From assembly GCA_965278965.1 (NCBI GenBank), contig OZ257127.1, forward strand, positions 372,001-436,000: a DNA stretch of 64,000 bases. Reading direction: 5' to 3'. The notes below the pieces were generated by a model. That model saw only the letters and a program-made list of their open reading frames with translations. It was not told the origin of the DNA and searched no databases. The DNA is from UBA10649 sp965278965. Lineage in GTDB: Bacteria; Actinomycetota; Actinomycetes; S36-B12. Below, in pieces: positions 1 to 8,478 of the stretch (its first letter is position 1; every line of letters begins with the position of its first letter). A program made the position numbers and the translations under genes.

Positions 1-447
1 ACCGGGCGCGGTCCGTGGCGGGTCGTCGCGCTGTCCGTGCTGTCCGCGGCCACCGTCGCCGTCCTGGGCACCGCGCTCATGGCGGCGCTGTCTACCGGGG
101 CGTCCGTCGCATCACTTGTCGGAGCGGCGCTTGGGGCCACGGCGCTGTTCCTCACGCTGCGCGGCTGGGTCGTCGGGACGTACGTCACCGATGCCGGTCT
201 CAGCGTCGAGCGGACGTTCCGCCGTGTCAGCGTCGGCTGGGACGACGTCGAGCAGGTCGACGAGGTCGAGGGCCGGACGCCGTTGCTCGGCACCCCGGTG
301 CCCGTGCCCGGACGACGGTGCGTCGTCACGCTGCGCGACGGCTCAACGCTGCGGACGCACATCTACACGACGTCCCCGGACCTGTGGCTGCGCCCGGAGG
401 CCTACGACATGGCCCGCCTGCGCCTGGACCGCTGGCAGGAATCCTGA
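1..447 (+). CDS. Membrane protein with PH-like domain, 5' end cut by window
   Basis: The frame is open from base 1, so the gene probably begins upstream; a GTG at 37 is an alternative start. The visible part has two hydrophobic helices (about residues 1-45 counted from the first base), followed by a basic, strand-rich region with a YVTDAGLSVERTFRRVSVGW core. That layout is typical of small actinobacterial membrane proteins with a bacterial PH domain (bPH family). The function of such proteins is not known and no catalytic motif is visible. It converges on the leftward gene ending at 550, and the gap holds a long hairpin. The family assignment rests on pattern recognition only. Confidence 0.55.
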   Translation, partial: TGRGPWRVVALSVLSAATVAVLGTALMAALSTGASVASLVGAALGATALFLTLRGWVVGTYVTDAGLSVERTFRRVSVGWDDVEQVDEVEGRTPLLGTPVPVPGRRCVVTLRDGSTLRTHIYTTSPDLWLRPEAYDMARLRLDRWQES

Positions 448-462
448 CGCGGGCGCCGGCGC

Positions 463-519
463 CGACCTTGAGGTTTCAGGCCCCATTCCGCCGGTTTGAG
501 GCCTGAAACCTCAAGGTCG
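463..519. terminator. Perfect 20-bp inverted repeat between convergent genes
   Basis: Arms 463-482 and 500-519 are exact reverse complements of 20 bases around a 17-base loop (483-499). The hairpin sits 15 bases past one stop codon and 30 bases from the stop of the opposing gene, so it is placed as a bidirectional terminator. It has no T-tract. The loop begins with ATTCCG and carries CCGG, features shared with the hairpin at 22,901-22,960. Confidence 0.65.
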
Positions 520-549
520 ACGTGCGAGGCGGAGACGCCTAGCCAGGAG

Positions 550-996
550 TCAGCGGTGGCCGGTGTCGTGCAGCTTGATCGCCGTGCGCATCGCGGCCCG
601 GGCCCGCTTGCGGTCGCGGGCGTCGTCGTAGCCAATGGCCAGCCGGTACCAGGCACGCCAGTCGTACGGCTCGGCCTCGACCTGCTCGGCGTACACCCCG
701 AACCGCTTGTCCGCCGCGTCCTTCTCGACCCGACCCGCCGGGGTGCGGGGCAGGTCGTCGACCGGGAGGCCGCCCTCGGCGCCGAGCTCGCGGCCCAGCC
801 GCTGGCTGCCGAAGCCGAAGGCGAGCTCACGCCACAGCACCCACACGCCCAAAAGCGGAAGGACCAGCACGGCGAGGCCGAGCAGGATCGGGACGACCTC
901 GCCGTCGGCGATCAGCAGGGCCGCACGCCAGGTGGCGAAGACGAGGTAGACGGTGAGGGCGGCCGCCATGAGCCAGGCGACCAGCCGAGCACTCAC
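550..996 (-). CDS. Two-helix membrane protein with TPR-like tail, downstream of dapB
   Basis: The protein has 148 residues. Two hydrophobic segments (about residues 5-27 and 34-54) anchor a soluble C-terminal half. That half contains a YAEQVEAEPYDWRAWYRLAIGYDDARDRKRAR-type stretch resembling one tetratricopeptide helix pair. The start codon overlaps the dapB stop by 4 bases (993-996), so translation is probably coupled to dapB. Similar small membrane proteins accompany dapB in actinobacteria, but I know of no assigned function. The TPR label is an inference from the spacing of W, Y, A and G residues. Confidence 0.6.
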   Translation of the reverse strand: MSARLVAWLMAAALTVYLVFATWRAALLIADGEVVPILLGLAVLVLPLLGVWVLWRELAFGFGSQRLGRELGAEGGLPVDDLPRTPAGRVEKDAADKRFGVYAEQVEAEPYDWRAWYRLAIGYDDARDRKRARAAMRTAIKLHDTGHR

Positions 997-1772
997 AGGC
1001 GCGGCGGACGCGCGGTTGCGTCCCCGGCGTCCCCGGAAAGGCCGAGGTACTCGCCCAGGCCGACCGTGAGCCCCGGGTGCCGGCCGACCTCGCGGACGCC
1101 GAGCAGGACCCCGGGCATGAACGACTCGCGGTCCAGCGAGTCGTGCCGGATCCGCAACGTCTCCCCCGGTCCGCCCAGGATGACCTCCTGGTGGGCGACG
1201 AGCCCCCGGGCGCGGACGGAGTGCACGTGCACCCCGTCGATGACGGCACCCCGGGCACCGTCGACCTCCTGGCTCGTCGCGTCCGGCATCGCCGCCATGC
1301 CCTCACGAGCCTGTGCGACGAGCTGAGCCGTGAGCGTCGCCGTGCCGGACGGTGCGTCGACCTTGTTCGGGTGGTGCTCCTCGACGACCTCGACCGACTC
1401 GAAGTACGGCGCCGCGATCGCGGACAGCCGCATCATCAGGACGGCGCCGATGCTGAAGTTCGGGGCGATGAGGACACCGACCTCGGGCGCCGCAGCGCAC
1501 CAGCCGCGGACCTGCTCCAGCCGCTCCGGCGTGAAGCCGGTCGTGCCGACGACGCAGTGGATCCCGCCGGCGATGCAGGTGCGCAGCGTCCGCATGACGG
1601 CGTCAGGCGTCGTGAAGTCGACCATGACCTCCGCCCCCGCCTCGGCGACGGCGGACACCGGAACACCCAGGTCGATCGCGGTGACCAGCTGCAGGTCCGG
1701 GGCCGTGCGCACCGCCTCGGCGGCGGACTGGCCCATACGTCCCTTCGACCCGACGACTGCGACCTTGATCAC
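993..1772 (-). CDS. dapB: 4-hydroxy-tetrahydrodipicolinate reductase
   Basis: A cytosolic enzyme of lysine and meso-diaminopimelate synthesis that reduces 4-hydroxy-tetrahydrodipicolinate with NAD(P)H. The N-terminal dinucleotide-binding motif is VVGSKGRMG (residues 6-14), matching the actinobacterial form in which Lys replaces the usual second Gly-region residue. The catalytic segment EEHHPNKVDAPSGTA starts at residue 131, with H133, H134 and K137 as expected for acid/base and substrate binding. The length of 259 residues is normal. It follows the M16 peptidase gene by 25 bases and overlaps the next small membrane gene by 4, so it probably belongs to the pnp-M16-dapB transcript. Confidence 0.97.
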   Translation of the reverse strand: MIKVAVVGSKGRMGQSAAEAVRTAPDLQLVTAIDLGVPVSAVAEAGAEVMVDFTTPDAVMRTLRTCIAGGIHCVVGTTGFTPERLEQVRGWCAAAPEVGVLIAPNFSIGAVLMMRLSAIAAPYFESVEVVEEHHPNKVDAPSGTATLTAQLVAQAREGMAAMPDATSQEVDGARGAVIDGVHVHSVRARGLVAHQEVILGGPGETLRIRHDSLDRESFMPGVLLGVREVGRHPGLTVGLGEYLGLSGDAGDATARPPRL

Positions 1773-1797
1773 GGTGGGCCTCCTGTGCTGGTGGGTG

Positions 1798-3108
1798 TTA
1801 GCCGAGCGCGTTGAACGTGGTGGTCTCGTCGAACGGGCCGATCACGGCGAGCGTGTACGGGCCGGCGAGCAAGTCGGCGGCGACCTGGCGGACATCATCG
1901 GCGGTCACGGCATCGACCCGGCCGATCAGCTCGGACAGGCTCGGCAGCGGCTCGCCGTTGAGCTCGCTCTTGGCGATCCGCGTCATCCGCGCGCCGGTGT
2001 CCTCCTGGCCGAGGACCGTGGCGCCGCGCACCTGACCCTTGCCCCGCTCGACCTCGTCGTCGGAGAGCCCGTTGGCCGCGACGTCGCCGAGCTCGGTGAG
2101 GCAGACATCGAGAACGGTGTCGACCTTGCCGGGAAGGCAGCCCACGTAGACGGAGAACGTGCCGTCGTCGGCGAACCCCTGGGCGTACGAGTAGACCGAG
2201 TACGCGAGCCCGCGCTTCTCCCGGATCTCCTGGAACAGCCGGCTGCTCATTCCGCCGCCGAGCGCTGTCGACAGCACCGAGAGCGTGTAGCGGCGCGGGT
2301 CGGTGCGGACGATGCCGGGCACGCCGAGCACCAGGTGCGCCTGCTCGGTGGGCCGGCTGACGACGCGTACGCCGGCCTCGTGCCGGCGCGGCCGTCGGAC
2401 CGCCCGCGGGGCGAGTGTCTGCGCCGCCGGGTCGATGAGGTCGGCGAAGGCGGCGCGGACCCGACGCACGACGGTGTCGTGGTCAAGGTTGCCGGCCGCG
2501 GCGACGACCATCGCCTCCGGGCGGTAGCGACGGCGGTAGAAGGTGTTGATCGCCGACCGGCTGATCCCCTTGATGGTCTCGTCCGTGCCGAGGATGGGCC
2601 GTCCGAGCGGGGTGTCGCCGAACAGGGCGGCGGCGAACTCGTCATGGACGATGTCGGTCGGGTCGTCGTCGTGCATGGCGATCTCCTCGAGGATCACGCC
2701 ACGCTCGGCCTCGACGTCCTCCGACCGGATCAGCGCATCGGTGACGACGTCGCAGACGACGTCGACAGCCAACGGCAGGTCCTCGTCGAGCACCCGTGCG
2801 TAGTAGCACGTGTACTCCTTGGTGGTGAATGCGTTCAGGTCACCACCGACAGCTTCGATCGACGCCGAGATCTCCAGCGCCGAACGGGTGTGCGTTCCCT
2901 TGAACAGCAGGTGCTCGAGGTAGTGCGCGGCGCCCATCTGGCGGCCCGCCTCGTCCCGCGAGCCGACCCCGACCCACACACCGAACGCGGCCGAGCGGAC
3001 GCCCGGCACCTGCTCGGTGATGACCCGCAGGCCGCCCGGGAGGGTCGTACGGCGGACAAGTCCGCCGTCGCCCTCCCGGAGCAGCGTGCGCGTGGTCGCT
3101 CTAGGCAT
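1798..3108 (-). CDS. M16 family zinc metallopeptidase (PepR/processing peptidase-like)
   Basis: A 436-residue insulinase-type peptidase. The inverted zinc motif HYLEH is at residues 62-66, and the third ligand glutamate falls in the VILEEI stretch at about residue 142, the spacing expected for the family. The C-terminal inactive-like M16 domain is present. I chose the ATG at 3108 because it overlaps the pnp stop by 8 bases and sits in the usual pnp-M16 arrangement; an upstream extension would run inside pnp. The family cleaves short peptides, and in actinobacteria the gene routinely follows pnp, but the natural substrate is not known. Confidence 0.93.
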   Translation of the reverse strand: MPRATTRTLLREGDGGLVRRTTLPGGLRVITEQVPGVRSAAFGVWVGVGSRDEAGRQMGAAHYLEHLLFKGTHTRSALEISASIEAVGGDLNAFTTKEYTCYYARVLDEDLPLAVDVVCDVVTDALIRSEDVEAERGVILEEIAMHDDDPTDIVHDEFAAALFGDTPLGRPILGTDETIKGISRSAINTFYRRRYRPEAMVVAAAGNLDHDTVVRRVRAAFADLIDPAAQTLAPRAVRRPRRHEAGVRVVSRPTEQAHLVLGVPGIVRTDPRRYTLSVLSTALGGGMSSRLFQEIREKRGLAYSVYSYAQGFADDGTFSVYVGCLPGKVDTVLDVCLTELGDVAANGLSDDEVERGKGQVRGATVLGQEDTGARMTRIAKSELNGEPLPSLSELIGRVDAVTADDVRQVAADLLAGPYTLAVIGPFDETTTFNALG

Positions 3109-5299
3109 CGGCCGTGGCGGCGTCCTCGACGACCGGCGCGAGCGAGAGCTTGCCGCGCGAGTCGATCTCCTTGATCTCGACCTGGACCTTCGAGCCGACC
3201 TTGAGGACGTCCTCGACGTTCTCGACGCGCTTGCCACCGGCGAGCTTCTTGATCTCGGAGATGTGCAGCAGGCCATCCTTGCCCGGCATGAGCGAGACGA
3301 ACGCACCGAACGTGGTCGTCTTCACGACCGTGCCCAGGTAGCGCTCGCCGACCTCCGGCATCGTCGGGTTCGCGATGTTGTTGATCGCGGTCCGCGCGGC
3401 CTCGGCCGAGTCGCCGTTCGTCGCACCGATGTAGATGGTGCCGTCGTCCTGGATCGTGATGTCGGCGCCGGTCTCCTCCTGGATCTGGTTGATGATCTTG
3501 CCCTTCGGCCCGATCACCTCGCCGATCTTGTCCACCGGGATCGTGATCGCGATGACTCGCGGAGCGGTCGGGGCCATCTCGTCGGGGCCGTCGATCGCCT
3601 CGTTCATCACCTCGAGGATCGTCATGCGGGCGTCGCGCGCCTGCTGCAGTGCCTGGGCCAGGACCGACGCTGGGATGCCGTCGAGCTTGGTGTCCAGCTG
3701 CAGCGCCGTGACGAACTCCTTGGTGCCGGCGACCTTGAAGTCCATGTCGCCGTACGCGTCCTCGGCGCCGAGGATGTCGGTGAGCGCGACGTACTGCATC
3801 TCGCCGTCGATCTCGCCTGTCACCAGGCCCATCGCGATGCCGGCGACCGGGGCGCGCAGCGGCACACCGGCGTTGAGCAGCGACATGGTCGAGGCGCAGA
3901 CCGAGCCCATCGACGTCGAGCCGTTGGAGCCGAGAGCCTCGGAGACCTGGCGGATCGCGTAGGGGAACTCCTCCTTGCTCGGCAGGACCGGGAGGAGCGC
4001 GCGCTCGGCGAGCGCGCCATGGCCGATCTCACGGCGCTTCGGCGAGCCGACGCGACCGGTCTCGCCGGTGGAGTACGGCGGGAAGTTGTAGTTGTGCATG
4101 TAGCGCTTGCGGTTCTCCGGGCTCAGCGTGTCGAGCTGCTGCTCCATGCGGAGCATGTTCAGCGTTGTGACGCCAAGGATCTGCGTCTCGCCGCGCTCGA
4201 ACAGCGCCGATCCGTGGACGCGCGGCAGGACCTCGACCTCGGCGCTCAGCGGCCGGATGTCGGCGCGGCCACGGCCGTCGATGCGGCCCTCGTCGCGAAG
4301 GACGCGCTCGCGCACGACCTTCTTGGTGACCGACCGGACGGCCGCGGACAGCTCCTTCTCGCGGCCCTCGAACGACGACCCGAGCTGGCCGAGGACGGCC
4401 GCCTTGATGTCGTCGAGCCGGTTCTCCCGCTCGGCCTTGCTCACGATGGTCATCGCCGACCGGACGTCGTCGATGGCCGCAGCCTCGACGGCGTCGTAGG
4501 CGTCGGGCTGGTACTCCAGGAAGACCGGGAACTCCACCGTGGGCTTCGCGGCGGATGCGGCCAGCTCGGCCTGCGCCTCGCAGAGCAGGCGGATGAACGG
4601 CTTCGCCGCCTCCAGGCCCTGCGCGACGATCTCCTCGGTCGGCGCGGTGGCGCCGCCGGCGATGAGCTCGATCGTCCGGGTGGTGGCCTCGGCCTCGACC
4701 ATCATGATCGCGACGTCGTCACCGGCGATGCGACCGGCGACGACCATGTCGAACACGGCCTCACCGAGCTGCTCGTGGGTCGGGAAGGCGACCCACTGGC
4801 CGCGGATCAGGGCGACGCGGACGCCGCCGATCGGGCCACTGAACGGCAGGCCGGAGATCTGCGTCGACGCGGACGCGGCGTTGATGGCGACGACGTCGTA
4901 GAGGTCGTCGGGGTTGAGCGCCATGACGGTGACGACGACCTGGACCTCGTTGCGCAGGCCCTTCTTGAAGGTCGGACGCAGCGGGCGGTCGATGAGCCGG
5001 CAGGTGAGGATCGCGTCCTCGGACGGCCGGCCCTCACGGCGGAAGAACGAGCCGGGGATACGCCCGACGGCGTACATCCGCTCCTCGACGTCGACCGTCA
5101 GCGGGAAGAAGTCGAACTGCTCCTTGGGCGTCTTGCCGGCCGTCGTGGCCGAGAGCAGCATGGTGTCGTCGTCGAGGTGGACGACGACGGAGCCGGCGGC
5201 CTGACGGGCCAGCCGGCCGGTCTCGAACCGGATGGTGCGCGTGCCGAACGAGCCGTTGTCGATAACGGCCTGTGCAGTTGAGATCTGGGGACCCTCCAC
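3101..5299 (-). CDS. pnp: Polyribonucleotide nucleotidyltransferase (PNPase)
   Basis: A phosphorolytic 3'-5' exoribonuclease of 732 residues that takes part in RNA decay and, in actinobacteria, also in tail synthesis. Two RNase PH-like domains are visible: an N-terminal one with FFPLTVDVEERMYAVGRIPG, and a C-terminal one with GETQILGVTTL and MGLVTGEIDGEM. They are followed by a KH domain (GEVIGPKGKIINQI) and an S1 domain (GERYLGTVVKTTTFGAFVSL). The start is the GTG at 5299 with AGGAGG seven bases upstream. The reading frame stays open above it, but that part has no homology character. It lies downstream of rpsO, the classic rpsO-pnp order. Confidence 0.97.
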   Translation of the reverse strand: MEGPQISTAQAVIDNGSFGTRTIRFETGRLARQAAGSVVVHLDDDTMLLSATTAGKTPKEQFDFFPLTVDVEERMYAVGRIPGSFFRREGRPSEDAILTCRLIDRPLRPTFKKGLRNEVQVVVTVMALNPDDLYDVVAINAASASTQISGLPFSGPIGGVRVALIRGQWVAFPTHEQLGEAVFDMVVAGRIAGDDVAIMMVEAEATTRTIELIAGGATAPTEEIVAQGLEAAKPFIRLLCEAQAELAASAAKPTVEFPVFLEYQPDAYDAVEAAAIDDVRSAMTIVSKAERENRLDDIKAAVLGQLGSSFEGREKELSAAVRSVTKKVVRERVLRDEGRIDGRGRADIRPLSAEVEVLPRVHGSALFERGETQILGVTTLNMLRMEQQLDTLSPENRKRYMHNYNFPPYSTGETGRVGSPKRREIGHGALAERALLPVLPSKEEFPYAIRQVSEALGSNGSTSMGSVCASTMSLLNAGVPLRAPVAGIAMGLVTGEIDGEMQYVALTDILGAEDAYGDMDFKVAGTKEFVTALQLDTKLDGIPASVLAQALQQARDARMTILEVMNEAIDGPDEMAPTAPRVIAITIPVDKIGEVIGPKGKIINQIQEETGADITIQDDGTIYIGATNGDSAEAARTAINNIANPTMPEVGERYLGTVVKTTTFGAFVSLMPGKDGLLHISEIKKLAGGKRVENVEDVLKVGSKVQVEIKEIDSRGKLSLAPVVEDAATADA

Positions 5300-5471
5300 G
5301 GGTGCCTCCTGTCCATTACAGGGGCGCACACGCAGCCGGTGACGGTCTTCGATCGAGGCCCACGGGACGTTTCTCGCCCGCGTGTTCGCAGGCGCGCCCC
5401 GGAGGTCACTACCGAGGACCGACGGACGTCGTTGCGGCGCCCCGGATTTCGGTGTGGGTGTATTCGGTTGT

Positions 5472-5496
5472 CGCACCCGGCGGTTCGCCGGGTGCG
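5472..5496 (-). terminator. Stable hairpin between rpsO and pnp
   Basis: An 11-bp perfect stem (5472-5482 with 5486-5496) closes a 3-base loop directly after the rpsO stop. No T-run follows. It may end part of the rpsO transcript or protect its 3' end. It may also lie in the pnp leader, the region where PNPase and RNase III autoregulation acts in enterobacteria. Nothing else recognisable was seen in the 209-base gap 5300-5508. Confidence 0.5.
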
Positions 5497-5508
5497 GGTG
5501 GCATCCGG

Positions 5509-5778
5509 CTAGCGCCGGATGCCGAGCCGCTCGATGATCGAGCGGTAGCGGCTGATGTCGGTCTTGACCAGGTACTGGAGCAGCCGACGACGCTGGCCGA
5601 CCAGGATCAGCAGGCCGCGCCGGCTGTGGTGGTCGTGCTTGTGCGCCTTGAGGTGCTCGGTGAGGTCGGAGATCCGACGGGTGAGCAGTGCGATCTGGAC
5701 CTCCGGGCTGCCGGTGTCTCCCGGCTTGGTCCCGAACTCGTCGATGATCTGCTGCTTGACTGCGGTGTCGAGCGACAT
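5509..5778 (-). CDS. rpsO: Small ribosomal subunit protein uS15
   Basis: An 89-residue ribosomal protein that binds 16S rRNA early in 30S assembly. Characteristic segments are GDTGSPEVQIALLTRRI, LKAHKHDHHSRRGLL and the QRRRLLQYL helix. The ATG is preceded by GAAAGGGAAG at normal distance. The pnp gene follows on the same strand after 209 bases, and ribF lies upstream with a 158-base gap that probably holds the rpsO promoter. Confidence 0.98.
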   Translation of the reverse strand: MSLDTAVKQQIIDEFGTKPGDTGSPEVQIALLTRRISDLTEHLKAHKHDHHSRRGLLILVGQRRRLLQYLVKTDISRYRSIIERLGIRR

Positions 5779-5791
5779 GACTTCCCTTTCG

Positions 5792-5870
5792 CGCCCACTC
5801 AGGGGCGTTCAATCCGACACGAATCGCAGCGCGGCTAGCGCCCCACGACCGTCTTTACGCCGACAGGCTA
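5792..5870 (-). promoter_or_regulatory. Candidate rpsO promoter and leader hairpin
   Basis: Reading leftward, TAGCCT (complement of 5865-5870) fits the actinobacterial -10 form TANNNT and would give a leader of about 80 bases. A small 5-bp hairpin (5792-5796 with 5803-5807) lies just above the Shine-Dalgarno region. S15 commonly represses its own message through a leader structure, but this stem is too short to claim such a switch. No good -35 box was seen. Confidence 0.25.
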
Positions 5871-5936
5871 CCAGCCAGCCCTGGACCCGCCGACCAGCGC
5901 CGCGCCCCTGCCGCTCGTCCCATCCCGCCGGGAGGG

Positions 5937-6911
5937 CTACGGCGTGTCGAGCGCCGCGCGAGCGTCGACGACGTCGGTCTGCATCTGGGTGACGAGGGCG
6001 TCGGCGCCGTCGAACCGCAGCTGTCCGCGTAGGCGGGCGACGAACTCGATACCGACGACCTGCCCGTAGAGGTCGAGGTCGTCGCGGCCGAGGACGTGGG
6101 CCTCGACCCGTCGCTCGAGACCGTCGAACGTCGGGTTCGTGCCGACCGAGATCGCCGCCGGCATGGAGGACCGGGCGTCCTCGTCGAGCAGCACGAGCCG
6201 GCCGGCGTAGACGCCGTCGGCCGGGACGGTCGTCGGAGCCGCGTCGGCCGGGGCGATCGCCGCTGCCGACAGGTTCGCCGTCGGGAAGCCGAGCTCGCGG
6301 CCGCGGTGGTCGCCGTGAACGACCTCGCCGTCGATGCGGTACGGCCGGCCGAGGGCGATGGCGGCTGCGGCGACGTCGCCTGCCTCGATCAGAGCCCGCG
6401 TCGCGGTGGACGACCAACGCTGGCCATGAGCACCGGCGAGCGGCACACCCTCGACCGCGAAGCCGTGCCGGCTCCCCTCGTCCTCCAGTGTCACGAGCGT
6501 TCCGGCGGCGCGGTGCCCGAACCGGAAGTCCGCACCGACGACGACCGCGCGCGCTGCGAGCCGGCCGACCAGCACGTCCTCGACGAAGGCGCTCGGGGAC
6601 ATCGCCGCGGTCGCCTCGTCGAAGTGCAGGACTTCGACGGTGTCCGCGCCCGCGCGTAGGAGCAGGTCGCGGCGGTGCGCCAACGTTGCCAGCGACGTCG
6701 GAGCGCGCCGCGGGCCGATGACCGCGAGGGGGTGGGGGTCGAAGGTCATCGCGATCAGCGGTAGGCCCAGCGCCGCCGCGCGGTCACGTGCGGCGGCGAT
6801 GAGGGCTTGGTGCCCGCGGTGCACGCCATCGAACACGCCGATCGTGACGACGGACCCTGCGGGTGAGCCACCGGTGTCGAGGGGGTCGACTCCATCGTCC
6901 GTTGTGTCCAT
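5937..6911 (-). CDS. ribF: Bifunctional riboflavin kinase / FAD synthetase
   Basis: Phosphorylates riboflavin to FMN and adenylates FMN to FAD in the cytosol. The N-terminal nucleotidyltransferase domain carries the GVFDGVHRGHQALI motif (about residues 27-40) and TFDPHP. The C-terminal riboflavin kinase domain has RPYRIDGEVVHGDHRGRELG and GFPTANL. With 324 residues it has full bifunctional length. The ATG at 6911 was chosen because the domain begins shortly after it and upstream sequence belongs to the truB-ribF gap. A TACGAT hexamer lies 9 bases before the ATG, so a very short leader is possible. Confidence 0.96.
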   Translation of the reverse strand: MDTTDDGVDPLDTGGSPAGSVVTIGVFDGVHRGHQALIAAARDRAAALGLPLIAMTFDPHPLAVIGPRRAPTSLATLAHRRDLLLRAGADTVEVLHFDEATAAMSPSAFVEDVLVGRLAARAVVVGADFRFGHRAAGTLVTLEDEGSRHGFAVEGVPLAGAHGQRWSSTATRALIEAGDVAAAAIALGRPYRIDGEVVHGDHRGRELGFPTANLSAAAIAPADAAPTTVPADGVYAGRLVLLDEDARSSMPAAISVGTNPTFDGLERRVEAHVLGRDDLDLYGQVVGIEFVARLRGQLRFDGADALVTQMQTDVVDARAALDTP

Positions 6912-6988
6912 CGCCCCCGAATCGTAGGCGTCGTCGGAACGGCGCGCGCGCCCAGGGCGTCCACCCGGCAGCGTCCGCGTCCGACGCG

Positions 6989-7888
6989 CTAGGAGCCGGC
7001 CAGCACCGCGAGGTAGCGGGCCGTACCCGCGTCGTCCGACGCGAGGGCGAGCAGGGCGCCGTCCCCGTCGAGCACCGCGACCGGTCCGTCGCTGTCCACC
7101 GGCCCGGACCACGGCAGGCGGCGGCCGTGACGCACCGAATCGGCACCGTCGGCATCGACCACCCACACGGGGAAGCACCGAGCAGCCACCGAGTCCAGGT
7201 CCACCAGGGTGCGCGGACCATCGGCGTCGAGCGCCTCGAGCGTGCGCGCCTCGGCCAGCGTGAACGGGCCGACCCGCGTACGCCGGAGCGCCGTCAGGTG
7301 GCCGCCCACGCCGAGGCCGTCGCCCAGGTCGCGGGCGATGGCACGCACATAGGTGCCGGTAGAGCACTCGACCTCGATGTCGACGTCTATCGCTCCCGCA
7401 GACCGCTGGATGTCGAGAACGTCCAAGCGGGTGACCTCGACCGCCCGCGCGGGCAGCTCGACGTCCTCGCCGGCGCGGACACGCTCGTGGGCGCGGCGGC
7501 CGTCGACCTTGATCGCGCTGACCGCACTCGGGCGCTGGCGGATCCGTCCCGTCAACGCACGCAGGCCCGCGGTGAGATCGTCGTCGGTCACGACCGTTAG
7601 GACGTCGGGATCGGCACGCGACGTGACCTCACCGTCGGCGTCGTCGGAGACGGTGGACGTCCCGAGCCGGATCGTGGCCCGGTACTCCTTGTCGTGCAGG
7701 GCAAGGTGGCCGAGCAACCGCGTGGCTCGGCCGACGCCGAGCACGAGCACGCCCGTCGCCATCGGGTCGAGGGTGCCGGCGTGGCCGACTTTGCGGGTGC
7801 CGAGGGCTCTACGAGCCCGGGCGACGATGTCGTGCGAAGTGAGGCCGCCGGGCTTGTCGACGACGACGAGGCCGGTCGGCTCCCTCAC
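6989..7888 (-). CDS. truB: tRNA pseudouridine(55) synthase
   Basis: Isomerises U55 of tRNAs. The N-terminus LVVVDKPGGLTSHDIV and the catalytic segment KVGHAGTLDPMATGVL (active-site Asp in GTLDP) are intact. The later AIKVDGRRAHERVRAGE and STGTYVRAIARDLG blocks also match. It has 299 residues. The GTG start overlaps the rbfA stop (GTGA), the translational coupling usual for rbfA-truB. The C-terminal extension after about residue 225 resembles the PUA-like tail found in actinobacterial TruB. Confidence 0.97.
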   Translation of the reverse strand: MREPTGLVVVDKPGGLTSHDIVARARRALGTRKVGHAGTLDPMATGVLVLGVGRATRLLGHLALHDKEYRATIRLGTSTVSDDADGEVTSRADPDVLTVVTDDDLTAGLRALTGRIRQRPSAVSAIKVDGRRAHERVRAGEDVELPARAVEVTRLDVLDIQRSAGAIDVDIEVECSTGTYVRAIARDLGDGLGVGGHLTALRRTRVGPFTLAEARTLEALDADGPRTLVDLDSVAARCFPVWVVDADGADSVRHGRRLPWSGPVDSDGPVAVLDGDGALLALASDDAGTARYLAVLAGS

Positions 7889-8403
7889 ACTCGGCCCGGC
7901 TCGTCCGCGCCCGAGACCTCGGTGTTGTCGTCGACGTCGCTCGCGTCATCGTCGGCGGCGTCGTCGTCCGAGTCGTTGTCTGAGTCGTCGTCGCGGCGGT
8001 ACGGGTCCGGCTCGCCGGCGAACGTCGCGCCGGCCGCCTGCCGCTGGACCTCGGCGTCAGCCTCCGCCGCCTGTCGGAGCAGCTCCTCGACGTGCCGCGC
8101 AGTGTCCGGCACGGCGTCGAGGATGAAGTCCAGCGTCGGGGTGAACTTGACCCCGGTCTGCCGTCCGACCTCGGTGCGAATGACACCCTTGGCCGAGGCG
8201 AGCGCCGCCGCGGTCGCCTGCCGCGCCTCGTCGTCGCCGTACACCGTGTAGAAGACCGAGGCCTCACGCAGGTCCGGCGTCACGCGCACGCCCGTGACCG
8301 TGACGAAACCCAGGCGCGGGTCCTTGATCCGAGACTCGAGCATCTCGGCGACGATCACCTTCACGCGGTCGGCCATCTTGCGCTGCCGGGCCTCGCTGCT
8401 CAT
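7885..8403 (-). CDS. rbfA: 30S ribosome-binding factor A
   Basis: A late 30S maturation and cold-adaptation factor with a KH-like fold. The core (about residues 1-115) has the typical RVKVIVAEMLESRIKDPRLG opening and TVTGVRVTPDLREASVFYTV. The last 40 residues or so form a strongly acidic Asp/Ser/Asn tail (for example DDDSDNDSDDDAADDDASD), which makes the protein longer (172 residues) than the minimal family. The gene follows infB after 75 bases and overlaps truB by 4. Confidence 0.96.
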   Translation of the reverse strand: MSSEARQRKMADRVKVIVAEMLESRIKDPRLGFVTVTGVRVTPDLREASVFYTVYGDDEARQATAAALASAKGVIRTEVGRQTGVKFTPTLDFILDAVPDTARHVEELLRQAAEADAEVQRQAAGATFAGEPDPYRRDDDSDNDSDDDAADDDASDVDDNTEVSGADEPGRV

Positions 8404-8431
8404 CGGACTCTCCTTCGACGCTTCGGGTCGG

Positions 8432-8468
8432 GCACGGCCCGCCTCCGATGTTCGGGGGCGGGCCGTGT
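8432..8468 (-). terminator. GC-rich hairpin between infB and rbfA
   Basis: A 12-bp stem (8432-8443 with 8457-8468, one G-U pair) encloses a 13-base loop, 10 bases after the infB stop. There is no T-tract. It may attenuate the infB transcript or act as a processing or stability element before rbfA. Confidence 0.45.
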
Positions 8469-8478
8469 CCGGATGCTG

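Noticed and set aside
1330..3174. Rightward open frame opposite dapB and the M16 peptidase gene
   Set aside because: Covers two real genes on the other strand and crosses their boundary; composition is that of a shadow frame.
3017..5281. Long rightward open frame opposite pnp
   Set aside because: Antisense to PNPase, with no recognisable motif and Arg/Asp/Leu-biased composition typical of a shadow frame.
5300..5812. N-terminal extension of PNPase to about 900 residues
   Set aside because: The extra part runs over rpsO in another frame and lacks homology character, while the GTG at 5299 has an ideal AGGAGG and gives the normal family length.
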